Below, in pieces: positions 45,182 through 52,340 of a stretch of DNA of 64,000 nt. The notes under the pieces were generated by a model. That model searched no databases. It was given only the letters and a program-made list of their open reading frames with translations, and was not told the origin of the DNA. Made by a program: the position numbers and the translations under genes. How positions within the stretch are numbered: the first letter of the stretch is position 1; each line of letters starts with the position of its first letter. The stretch covers positions 62,001 to 126,000 of the forward strand of contig JANWXD010000001.1 of assembly GCA_025055455.1 (NCBI GenBank), written 5' to 3'. Source of the stretch: Bryobacteraceae bacterium (GTDB lineage Bacteria > Acidobacteriota > Terriglobia > Bryobacterales > Bryobacteraceae).

Positions 45182-45781
45182 ATGATCGCATCGCTGCGCG
45201 GCAGGCTGCTCGAGAAGCACCCCAACCAGGTCATCGTCGAAGCCGGCGGCGTGGGCTACGACGTTACCATCCCCATCTCGACTTACTCGGCCTTGCCTGC
45301 CCCCGGAGCCGAAGTCCAGCTCCGCATCCACACCCACGTGCGGGAAGACGCGATCGCGCTGTACGGCTTCCTTTCGCTCGAAGAAAAGGCGCTGTTCGAG
45401 CGGCTGATTGCCGTCAGCGGCATCGGGCCCCGGCTTGCCGTGACGGTCTTGTCGGGCTTGCCGACGGCGGAGCTCATCGCTGCCATTCGCGCCGGGCAGG
45501 TCGAGTCGCTCGTGCGGATTCCTGGCGTCGGCAAAAAGACGGCCGAGCGGATCGTTCTGGAGTTGCGGGACAAGCTCGACTGGCCGGGCGGGCCGACCTC
45601 GGCCCCGAAAGCCGCGCCCGCTCCGGCGCTCACCGCCCTCGATCAGGACGTGCTCTCCGCTTTGGTCAATCTCGGCTGTACGCGAGCCGCCGCCGAAGCT
45701 GCCGTGCGGCAGGCCAAAGCGGCCGGCGCTCCGGCCGAGTTCGAACCGCTCTTCCGGAAAGCCTTGGCCCTGGTGCGCTGA
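45182..45781 (+). CDS. ruvA: Holliday junction branch migration protein RuvA
   Basis: RuvA binds four-way junctions and recruits the RuvB motor. Domain I (MIASLRGRLLEKHPNQVIVEAGGVGYDV, shown in part), the two helix-hairpin-helix motifs (LIAVSGIGPRLAVTVLSG and LVRIPGVGKKTAERIVLEL) and a C-terminal UBA-like domain III (about 150-195) are all present. 199 aa. ruvB and ruvC are not in the window. Confidence 0.97.
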   Translation: MIASLRGRLLEKHPNQVIVEAGGVGYDVTIPISTYSALPAPGAEVQLRIHTHVREDAIALYGFLSLEEKALFERLIAVSGIGPRLAVTVLSGLPTAELIAAIRAGQVESLVRIPGVGKKTAERIVLELRDKLDWPGGPTSAPKAAPAPALTALDQDVLSALVNLGCTRAAAEAAVRQAKAAGAPAEFEPLFRKALALVR

Positions 45782-45867
45782 GAACCCTCGAGCCGGTGAG
45801 CCGGATGTCGCCGTTCGGTTCTAGCGAGGACAGATGGGGTCCGCGGTGAGGCCTCTCGGCCGCTCGC

Positions 45868-45873
45868 TACAAT
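45868..45873 (+). promoter_or_regulatory. -10-like TACAAT before the UbiA-family gene
   Basis: TACAAT ends 15 bases before the GTG at 45889; the leader would be about 8-9 nt, too short for a normal ribosome-binding site. Confidence 0.45.
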
Positions 45874-45888
45874 GGCGGAGTAGCCCTC

Positions 45889-46791
45889 GTGAATCGCTCT
45901 GCGGTCTCCTTCGGGCAACGCCTGCGCCTGACGCTCGAAATGATCAAGTTCGAGCACTCGATCTTCGCCCTGCCGTTCGCCCTCACGGGGGCGTTGCTTG
46001 CTCTGCGCGAGGACGCTTTCGCGACACCGCAGCTTGGCTGGAAGTTCTTCTGGATCGTCGTCGCCATGGTGGCCGCCCGGTCGGCCGCCATGACCTTCAA
46101 CCGTATCCTGGACGCCGATCTGGACGCCCGCAACCCGCGCACGGCCTCCCGGCACCTTCCCGCGGGTCTGCTTTCGATGCGTTTCGCCTGGGCTTTTGCG
46201 GGCGCGACGTCCGGTCTGTTCCTGCTGGCCGCCGGAGCGCTCAACCCCCTCTGCTTCCGCCTGGCGCCCCTTGCTTTGGCGCTGCTGTTCTTCTACTCCT
46301 TCACCAAGCGCTTCACCTCGCTTTCCCATCTCGTTCTCGGCTTCTGTTTGGGGATCGCACCCGCGGCCGCGTGGATCGCCATCCGCGGATCCCTCGATCC
46401 TCGGATTTTGTGGCTGACAACCGCCGTTACGTTGTGGACCGCCGGCTTCGACATCATCTACGCTTGCCAAGACTACGATTTCGACCGCCGCGCCGGGTTG
46501 TACAGCCTTCCGCGCCGGCTCGGCATCGCCCGCGCGCTGTGGGTGTCGCGCGCGCTCCACGCGGGCATGCTGGCATGCCTGATGGCGCTGGTGGCCAGCT
46601 TCCGGCTGGGCGCAGCCAGCTTGGCGGGCGTCGCCGCGGTCGCCGCGCTGCTGGCATACGAGCAGAGCTTGGTGAAACCCCACGACCTGTCGCACGTCAA
46701 CACTGCGTTCTTTACGGTCAATGGCTACGTGAGCGTGCTATTCTTTCTGTTTTGGGCCGCGGACATCCTCTGGTTCTGCGCCCGCGCCTGA
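45889..46791 (+). CDS. mqnP: UbiA-family prenyltransferase, menaquinone (futalosine route) type
   Basis: Integral-membrane prenyltransferase that attaches a polyprenyl chain to an aromatic ring. The two Asp-rich motifs are NRILDADLDARN (71-82) and DYDFDRRAGLYS (D195, D197, D199). Eight or nine helices are visible over 300 aa. The gene is followed three nt later by mqnE, which makes a role in futalosine-route menaquinone synthesis (MqnP) more likely than ubiquinone synthesis; the family call is firm and the pathway is inferred from the neighbour. Start GTG. Confidence 0.88.
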   Translation: MNRSAVSFGQRLRLTLEMIKFEHSIFALPFALTGALLALREDAFATPQLGWKFFWIVVAMVAARSAAMTFNRILDADLDARNPRTASRHLPAGLLSMRFAWAFAGATSGLFLLAAGALNPLCFRLAPLALALLFFYSFTKRFTSLSHLVLGFCLGIAPAAAWIAIRGSLDPRILWLTTAVTLWTAGFDIIYACQDYDFDRRAGLYSLPRRLGIARALWVSRALHAGMLACLMALVASFRLGAASLAGVAAVAALLAYEQSLVKPHDLSHVNTAFFTVNGYVSVLFFLFWAADILWFCARA

Positions 46792-46794
46792 CGC

Positions 46795-47913
46795 ATGCCG
46801 CCCGTAATCGAAGATTCTCGCTTGCTCCCCATTCTGGAAAAGGTGGAGGCGGGCGAGCGTTTGAGCTTCCAAGACGGGCTCACGCTGTATCGCACCAACG
46901 ACCTGCTCGCCTTGGGCTACATGGCCAACTTGGTCCGGGAGCGACGGCACGGCAACGTGACGTACTTCAATGTGAACCGCCACATCAACCCTACCGACGT
47001 GTGCGTGGCCAGTTGCCGCCTGTGCGCCTTCGGCAAGCGGGCCAAGGATCCCCGGGCGTACACCATGTCGCTCGAGCAGGTCTGGGAGACGGCGGGCCGC
47101 GGGTGGACGGAAGCGGTGACGGAGTTCCACATCGTCGGGGGCTTGCACCCGGAGCTGACGCTCGACTGGTACTGCGAGATGCTGCGCGGGCTCAAGCAGC
47201 GCTTCCCGCAGGTCCATCTGAAGGCCTTCACCATGGTGGAGATCGCCTACCTGGCCCAGCGGGAACGGATCTCGGTTCGGGAGACGCTCGAGCGGTTGAT
47301 GGAAGCGGGCGTGGATTCGCTGCCCGGCGGCGGCGCGGAGATTTTCTCCGAACGCGTGCGCCGCATCATCTGCGATCACAAGATCGATGGCCAGCAGTGG
47401 CTGGACGTCGCGCGCACTGCGCACCGACTCGGACTGCGGTCCAACTGCACGATGCTTTACGGACACATCGAGACCGACGAGGACCGTGTGGATCACCTGC
47501 TGAAGCTGCGCGCCCTGCAAGACGAAACCGGAGGCTTCGTGGCCTTCATCCCCTTGGCCTTCCATCCGGCTAACACCGCTCTCCGTCACCTGCCGACGAC
47601 GACCGGCTTTCAGGACATCAAAAACATCGCCGTATCGCGGCTGCTGCTCGACAACATCGCCCACGTCAAGGCTTACTGGGTGATGATGACGCCACGGATC
47701 GCTCAGATCGCCCAGCGCTTCGGCGCCGACGATATCGACGGCACGGTCGTAGAAGAAAGGATTTACCACGATGCCGGCGCCACCACGGCCCAATCTTTGC
47801 GCCGGTCCGAGCTGCTGCGCCTGATCCGCGAGGCCGGCCGGGAACCGGTCGAGCGGGATACCCTGTACCGGCCGGTCGCCCGCACCGAAACCACCGTCAC
47901 CGTGTTGGTTTGA
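46795..47913 (+). CDS. mqnE: aminofutalosine synthase MqnE (radical SAM)
   Basis: MqnE joins adenosyl and enolpyruvyl-benzoate moieties to give aminofutalosine, a committed step of the futalosine menaquinone pathway. The radical SAM cluster ligands are C70, C74 and C77 (CVASCRLC), followed by EFHIVGGLHPEL and LPGGGAEIFSERVR typical of MqnE/MqnC. 372 aa. The start ATG comes three bases after the prenyltransferase stop. The last 42 codons also occur as a second partial copy at 49858-49985, outside the gene. Confidence 0.95.
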   Translation: MPPVIEDSRLLPILEKVEAGERLSFQDGLTLYRTNDLLALGYMANLVRERRHGNVTYFNVNRHINPTDVCVASCRLCAFGKRAKDPRAYTMSLEQVWETAGRGWTEAVTEFHIVGGLHPELTLDWYCEMLRGLKQRFPQVHLKAFTMVEIAYLAQRERISVRETLERLMEAGVDSLPGGGAEIFSERVRRIICDHKIDGQQWLDVARTAHRLGLRSNCTMLYGHIETDEDRVDHLLKLRALQDETGGFVAFIPLAFHPANTALRHLPTTTGFQDIKNIAVSRLLLDNIAHVKAYWVMMTPRIAQIAQRFGADDIDGTVVEERIYHDAGATTAQSLRRSELLRLIREAGREPVERDTLYRPVARTETTVTVLV

Positions 47914-47997
47914 CGGCCGGCGGGCGTTGTGACTTTAGTCATCGCCGCCCCCCGAAGACCCCTGTTAAGTTCGGAATCGAGGAGCCCCCCGATGAGC
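47786..47997 (+). repeat. 212-bp direct repeat, copy 1
   Basis: Covers the last 42 codons of mqnE, the 78-nt gap with a palindromic operator-like site, and the start codon region (GATGAGC) of the DUF438 gene. Identical to 49858-50069 except for four substitutions, no indels. Confidence 0.95.
47930..47941 (+). promoter_or_regulatory. CRP/FNR-type palindrome TGACTTTAGTCA
   Basis: Inverted repeat TGAC-N4-GTCA in the context TTGTGACTTTAGTCATCG, centred 56 bp before the DUF438 ATG. If the GTTAAG/TTAAGT hexamer at 47964-47970 is the -10, the start of transcription would be near 47977 and the palindrome centre at -41.5, the class II activator position. This is a geometric argument; the regulator is not in the window. 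Confidence 0.45.
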
Positions 47998-49248
47998 GAA
48001 CTCATTGACAACCGCGCGCACCGTGTCCGCACGCTGAAGGAAATCATCAAGAAACTTCACGCGGGCGCCCCTCCGGACGCGGTCAAGGCCGAGCTCCGCG
48101 AACTGGTGCGCCAGACCGATTACTCCGAAATCGTGGCCATGGAGCAGGAATTGATGGCCGAGGGGATGCCGGTCGAGGAGATCCAGCGCATGTGCGACCT
48201 GCACTCGCAGGTGACCCGTGAAGTCCTGGTGCCGCCTCCCCCGCGTCTCGTGCCCCCGGGTCATCCCGCCGACACGTTCCGGCGCGAGAACGAGGCCCTG
48301 CGCGGAGCCGTGTTGCGCATGCGCCTGGCCATGGCCGAGATCGACCGGCTGCCGGACGACGCGGATCCGGGCGACGCCTTGCTGCGTTGGCGCCAGACGT
48401 TCAACGAGCTGATGGACGTCGAGAAGCACTACCAGCGCAAAGAGCACGTCGTCTTCCCCCGCCTCGAGCGCTACGGCATCACCGGACCGTCCAAGGTCAT
48501 GTGGGCCAAAGACGACGAAGTCCGCGCCTTGCTAAGAGACCTGGGCGCCGCGCTCGGCCAGCAGGGGGCAACCGCGGGGGAATGGAAGATCGTCGCCGCG
48601 ACCGTCGCCGAAGCCGCCCTGCGCGCCGTCGAGGAGATGATCTACAAGGAGGAGCACATCCTCCTGCCGATGTGCGAGCAGACCTTCACCGAAGAGGACT
48701 GGGCCGAGATCTGGGCCGCTTCGCCCCGGTACGGATGGTGTCTGGTGGAGCCGCAGGAAGGCTACCGGCCGCCGGAGTCGGTTCTGCGCGAGGCCTTGCG
48801 GCTATCTTCGGCTGACGCGGTCCAGCTCCCCACCGGCAACCTCACCCTCGAGCAGCTCACCGCCATCTTCTCCACGCTGCCCGTGGACCTCACCTTCGTG
48901 GACGCCGATGACCGGGTTTGTTTCTACTCGGAAGGCCCGGACCGTATTTTCGCCCGCAGCCGCGCCATCCTGGGGCGCAAGGTGCAGCACTGCCATCCGC
49001 CCAAGAGCGTCGCGGTCGTGGATCGGATCCTCTCGGACTTCCGCTCCGGCCGCCACAGCGTAGCCGAATTCTGGATCCACTTCCACGGACGCTTCGTCCA
49101 CATCCGCTACCTGGCAGTGCGGGACAAGGCGGGCCGCTACCTGGGCACGCTCGAAGTCACTCAGGATCTCACGCGCCTGCGGACGCTCGAAGGGGAGCGG
49201 CGCCTGCTTCAATACGACGAAGAACCCAAAGAGGCGCCCGTCTCATGA
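47992..49248 (+). CDS. DUF438/hemerythrin/PAS protein
   Basis: An N-terminal DUF438 helical domain (about 8-75, TLKEIIKKLHAGAPPDAVKAEL in part) precedes a hemerythrin-like four-helix bundle (about 90-235) with H146 (VEKHYQRKEH), E151/H152 and the EEMIYKEEHILLPMCE helix, then a PAS domain (about 280-405, DLTFVDADDRVCFYSEG). Such proteins are thought to sense oxygen or nitric oxide and to handle iron. ATG at 47992 has GAGGAG eight bases before it; the longer frame from 47929 would begin inside the operator region. The next gene overlaps by ATGA. Menaquinone genes upstream and the DUF1858/DUF2249 partner suggest an anaerobic respiration or stress setting. Confidence 0.87.
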   Translation: MSELIDNRAHRVRTLKEIIKKLHAGAPPDAVKAELRELVRQTDYSEIVAMEQELMAEGMPVEEIQRMCDLHSQVTREVLVPPPPRLVPPGHPADTFRRENEALRGAVLRMRLAMAEIDRLPDDADPGDALLRWRQTFNELMDVEKHYQRKEHVVFPRLERYGITGPSKVMWAKDDEVRALLRDLGAALGQQGATAGEWKIVAATVAEAALRAVEEMIYKEEHILLPMCEQTFTEEDWAEIWAASPRYGWCLVEPQEGYRPPESVLREALRLSSADAVQLPTGNLTLEQLTAIFSTLPVDLTFVDADDRVCFYSEGPDRIFARSRAILGRKVQHCHPPKSVAVVDRILSDFRSGRHSVAEFWIHFHGRFVHIRYLAVRDKAGRYLGTLEVTQDLTRLRTLEGERRLLQYDEEPKEAPVS

Positions 49249-49769
49249 GAATCCCGATCCATCCCGAAACCAAGGTGGGAGCGCTGCTCGAGGCCTACCC
49301 GGAGCTCGAAGAGATCCTCATCGGCCTGGCCCCTGCGTTTGCGAAACTGCGTAACCCGGTGCTCCGGAAAACCGTGGCCAAAGTCGCCACGCTCGAGCAA
49401 GCGGCCCGTATCGGGGGCATCAGCGTGCGCGACCTGGTCCGGCGGCTGCGCGAGGCCGCAGGCCAGCAAGGGCCCGAAGTCCCAGAGCCGGAATCACCGC
49501 TGGCCGAGGGAACGCCGGCTTGGGTGGACGACGCTGTGGTGCGGCTCAGCCTGGATGCCGATGAGCTGTTGGCCCGCGGCGAGCATCCCCTGGGCCGCGT
49601 CCGGGAGGCCCTGGAGCACCTCCAGCCCGGCGAAGCGGTCGAGCTGCGCAGCTCCTTCCGGCCCGAGCCTCTGATAGAAGCGATGCGCCGCGGAGGCTTC
49701 GCGGTCTCGAGCCACGAGCTCGGCCCGGGCCGCCACGTCACTTACTTCGGCCGTCCGGCGCTAGGCTGA
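49245..49769 (+). CDS. DUF1858/DUF2249 protein
   Basis: The first 65 residues match the DUF1858 pattern (IHPETKVGALLEAYPELEEILIGLAPAF, in short: IHPETKVG, YPELEEIL), a small helical domain, and the last 80 match DUF2249 (PLGRVREALEHLQPGEAVELRSSFRPEPL, in short: LQPGEAVELRSSF), related to the SirA/TusA fold. No active-site cysteine is seen in the TusA position. The start overlaps the DUF438 stop (ATGA), so they are translated together. The pair is common in bacteria with nitrogen-oxide or anaerobic metabolism; exact function unknown. Confidence 0.85.
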   Translation: MRIPIHPETKVGALLEAYPELEEILIGLAPAFAKLRNPVLRKTVAKVATLEQAARIGGISVRDLVRRLREAAGQQGPEVPEPESPLAEGTPAWVDDAVVRLSLDADELLARGEHPLGRVREALEHLQPGEAVELRSSFRPEPLIEAMRRGGFAVSSHELGPGRHVTYFGRPALG

Positions 49770-49857
49770 CGCATCCCTCCATCTGGGCAATCGTGCACGC
49801 GAGCTCCGGAATTCTCGCGGCGAGCTCTGCGCTCAACCCTTCCCGAAATCCCTCGGG
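49770..49857. other. spacer between cassette and repeat copy 2
   Basis: 88 bases with no signal seen, ending exactly at the left boundary of the second repeat copy. Confidence 0.6.
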
Positions 49858-50069
49858 CGGCCCAATCTTTGCGCCGGTCTGAGCTGCTGCGCCTGATCCG
49901 CGAGGCCGGCCGGGAACCGGTCGAGCGGGATACCCTGTACCGGCCGGTCGCCCGCACCGAAACCACCGTCACCGTGCTGGTTTGACGGCCGGCGGGCGTT
50001 GTGACTTTAGTCATCGCCGCCCCCCGGAGACCCCTGTTAAGTTCGGAATCGAGGAGCCCCTCGATGAGC
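49858..50069 (+). repeat. 212-bp direct repeat, copy 2 (orphan)
   Basis: Second copy of the mqnE tail plus the DUF438 upstream region. After GATGAGC the sequence diverges at once and reads a stop two codons later (ATGAGCTGGTGA), so no gene follows. It also carries the TGACTTTAGTCA palindrome at 50002-50013. Distance to copy 1 is 2,072 bp. Confidence 0.95.
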
Positions 50070-50099
50070 TGGTGACTCCTTCCGCGGCTCGCTTCCGCC

Positions 50100-50852
50100 T
50101 TACGCTGGCGCAATCAGCTCCCGTAACCGCCGCGCATTTTCGATGGCATAGCCATGGTAGTCGTTGTTGAAATAAGCGAAGACCGTGCGACCCTCCGCGC
50201 GCCACCTGCGGATGCGCTCGGCCCACTCTTGCAATTGTTCTTCGGGATACTTGGATGCAAACAGCGCCCCGGGGCCGTGAAAGCGCAGGTAAACGAAAGG
50301 GGCGGTCGGCGTAGCCGGCGCCTGGGGGTACCGTTCCGAGTGGGCGATGACCAGCGTTGCCCCGTAGCGCTGCAGCAGCTCGCAAATCTCCGGATCGAAC
50401 CACGTGGCGTGGCGAAACTCGAACGCCAGCAGAACCTCCTGCTTCGCCGGGCTCGAGCACACATGTCGAAGAAAGGCCTCCAGGCGCGTTTTGTCGGCGC
50501 GCATCGAGGGCGGCAGTTGCAGAAGCACCGGTCCCAGCTTCGGACCGAGCCTCAGAGCGCTTTCCAAGAATTTTTGCCATGCCTCGGCGACCTCGGACAG
50601 CCGCTTGACGTGCGTAATCACCCGGCTGGCCTTGACCGCGAACAGGAAACCCTCCGGCGTTTGCGAGGCCCATTTCTCGTAGGTGGACGGTCGGGGCAGG
50701 TGGTAGAAGGTGTAGTTGATTTCTGTCGTATCGAAATGCCGAGCGTAGTGGGTTAAGTACTCCGCGCTTTTGAGGCTCTCCGGATAAAAAACTCCTTTCC
50801 AGTCGCCGTAGTTCCATCCGGAGGTCCCCACGCGCAGCGCGCCTTGCGCCAT
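50100..50852 (-). CDS. DUF72 domain protein
   Basis: A TIM-barrel-like protein of the YecE/DUF72 family: the start RVGTSGWNYGDWKGVFYPE, NYTFYHLP, FAVKASRVITH, GPVLLQLPPSM, AFEFRHATWF and YLRFHGP blocks are all family hallmarks. 250 aa, complete. Its biochemical role is not established. It ends 30 bases after the orphan repeat on the opposite strand and begins 63 nt from vapC. Confidence 0.93.
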   Translation of the reverse strand: MAQGALRVGTSGWNYGDWKGVFYPESLKSAEYLTHYARHFDTTEINYTFYHLPRPSTYEKWASQTPEGFLFAVKASRVITHVKRLSEVAEAWQKFLESALRLGPKLGPVLLQLPPSMRADKTRLEAFLRHVCSSPAKQEVLLAFEFRHATWFDPEICELLQRYGATLVIAHSERYPQAPATPTAPFVYLRFHGPGALFASKYPEEQLQEWAERIRRWRAEGRTVFAYFNNDYHGYAIENARRLRELIAPA

Positions 50853-50915
50853 GGCCGCTCCTCACGATAACTCCCAACGGGCGCGGGAAGCAAACGAAAC
50901 CTTTTGCCGGCCGGC

Positions 50916-51305
50916 TCAGGCCAGCTCGATGCGGGCGCGGTGTGCCTTCGACGATGCTCGGCGCCGGTCACGCGTCACCAGCGGCGCTTCCAAGGCTTCG
51001 GCCAGCGCCACGTAGGCCGCATCGTACGGGGTCAGCCAATGGCGCAGCTGCCAAATTCTCGGCAGGAGCAGATCGTGCGGGTAGCGCACGATCGGCAGGG
51101 CGACAAGATCTTCGAGCGCTTCGGCCGCTCGGCGAGCCTCCACCTGCCCGGCGAGCGTATAACGGCGCAAAACTTGCGCCACCTCCAGGTCAAGCAGATG
51201 AGGTGCGTGCAGGGTCTCCTGTGGGGCCAGCATACGTTCGGACAACCGGTCGGATGCGGTCCCCAAGAGCACCTCCAGGACCGCCGAGGCATCTACCACA
51301 ATCAC
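50916..51305 (-). CDS. vapC: VapC-type PIN-domain toxin
   Basis: PIN-domain endoribonuclease: acidic residues D5 (VVDASA), E41 (DLEVAQVL), D95 (YDAAYVALAE) and D113 (VTRD) form the metal site. VapC toxins cut tRNA or rRNA and are held by the adjacent antitoxin. GTG at 51305 overlaps the antitoxin stop as GTGA, the usual order antitoxin then toxin. 129 aa, intact. Confidence 0.93.
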   Translation of the reverse strand: MIVVDASAVLEVLLGTASDRLSERMLAPQETLHAPHLLDLEVAQVLRRYTLAGQVEARRAAEALEDLVALPIVRYPHDLLLPRIWQLRHWLTPYDAAYVALAEALEAPLVTRDRRRASSKAHRARIELA

Positions 51306-51532
51306 CGGCGGTCCCTTTCCTGGCGAAGAGCTACTGCGGGCGACGGGCTGACGCGCGCCGGCCGTCGGCTCGCCAGTCTTTGCTTGAGCTCCTCCAGGGT
51401 CGGCAGGCGGGCAATCCGTTCTACCTCCCTTTTCAAGTAGTCGGAAAGCGTCAGCCCCTCCAAGGCGGCTCGCGCCTTCAGCTTCCGGTGCAGCTCGTCG
51501 GGGACGTTGCGAATCTGGATCATTTTGCTCAT
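51302..51532 (-). CDS. vapB: VapB/FitA-type ribbon-helix-helix antitoxin
   Basis: The first 45 residues form a ribbon-helix-helix (IQIRNVPDELHRKLKARAALEGLTLSDYLKREVERIA; strand IQIRNVP, helices 11-22 and 28-41), the rest is a flexible toxin-binding tail. It should bind and repress its own promoter together with VapC. Overlap with vapC is four bases. 76 aa. Confidence 0.92.
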   Translation of the reverse strand: MSKMIQIRNVPDELHRKLKARAALEGLTLSDYLKREVERIARLPTLEELKQRLASRRPARVSPSPAVALRQERDRR

Positions 51533-51614
51533 GTCCCCGGTTTAATCACATGTGATGAACATGTACCGCCGTTCCGCCCGGACTTTCCACACAGGCTCCC
51601 AGCCGCGTCCGTCG

Positions 51615-51620
51615 TACAAT
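51615..51620 (+). promoter_or_regulatory. -10-like TACAAT before mtgA
   Basis: TACAAT ends 26 bases before the mtgA ATG and leaves room for the GGAGGAGG ribosome-binding site at 51630-51637. Confidence 0.5.
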
Positions 51621-51646
51621 AACGCCGGTGGAGGAGGCTGGCGCGG

Positions 51647-52333
51647 ATGCCGGTCCGGGGTGCCAGGCGGGCCGCATGGCGCCGTTGGCTCGCCTACATC
51701 CTGGCCGCCGCCGGGGCGTTCTATCTTTTCTGCGCCGCCTCGCTCGTGCTGTTGCGTTGGGTCGACCCTCCCACCACGGCCGTCCACATCCAACGCCGCT
51801 TGGAGGCGGCGCTCAGCGCTAGACCCTACCGCAAGCAGTACCGCTTCGTGCCGTTATCGGGCATCTCGCCCCACCTGCGCCACGCCGTCGTGGCCGCCGA
51901 GGACGCCCGCTTCCTGCACCATCACGGCGTGGATTGGATCGAGCTGCGCAAGATCATCGAGGAAGAATGGGAGCGTGGGCGTTTTCGCGGCGGCTCCACG
52001 ATCACCCAGCAGCTTATCAAGAATCTCTTCTTGACGACGCGGGGCTCCGTCGTACGCAAAGCCTACGAGTTTGCCTTGGCACCGGTGGCCGAACTGGCGC
52101 TGCCCAAGCGCCGGATCCTCGAACTTTACCTGAACGTCATCGAATGGGGACCCGGCGTTTACGGAGCCGAGGCCGCCGCGCGATACTACTATCGAGTGCC
52201 CGCGGCGCGCCTGAACCGGGAGCAGGCGGCGCGGCTGGCGGCCGTGCTGCCGGCTCCGCTGCGGCGCCGTCCCGGGCGCATGCACGAGCGGAGCGCCGAG
52301 ATTCTCGAGCGCATGGCTCAGATGGGCTGGTGA
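51647..52333 (+). CDS. mtgA: monofunctional peptidoglycan transglycosylase MtgA
   Basis: MtgA polymerises lipid II glycan chains at the inner membrane. One helix (about 14-36, LAYILAAAGAFYLFCAASLVLL) anchors a GT51 domain with catalytic E85 (AAEDARFLHHHGVD), GGSTITQQLIKNLF and the second Glu region KRRILELYLNVIEWG. No transpeptidase domain, 228 aa. The ATG has GGAGGAGG ten bases before it. The radical SAM gene follows seven nt after the stop. Confidence 0.95.
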   Translation: MPVRGARRAAWRRWLAYILAAAGAFYLFCAASLVLLRWVDPPTTAVHIQRRLEAALSARPYRKQYRFVPLSGISPHLRHAVVAAEDARFLHHHGVDWIELRKIIEEEWERGRFRGGSTITQQLIKNLFLTTRGSVVRKAYEFALAPVAELALPKRRILELYLNVIEWGPGVYGAEAAARYYYRVPAARLNREQAARLAAVLPAPLRRRPGRMHERSAEILERMAQMGW

Positions 52334-52340
52334 CGAAGCC

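Noticed and set aside
49742-50113. Minus-strand frame of 123 codons over the orphan repeat
   Set aside because: It is antisense to the mqnE-tail copy and has the same antisense counterpart at copy 1; no gene signals.
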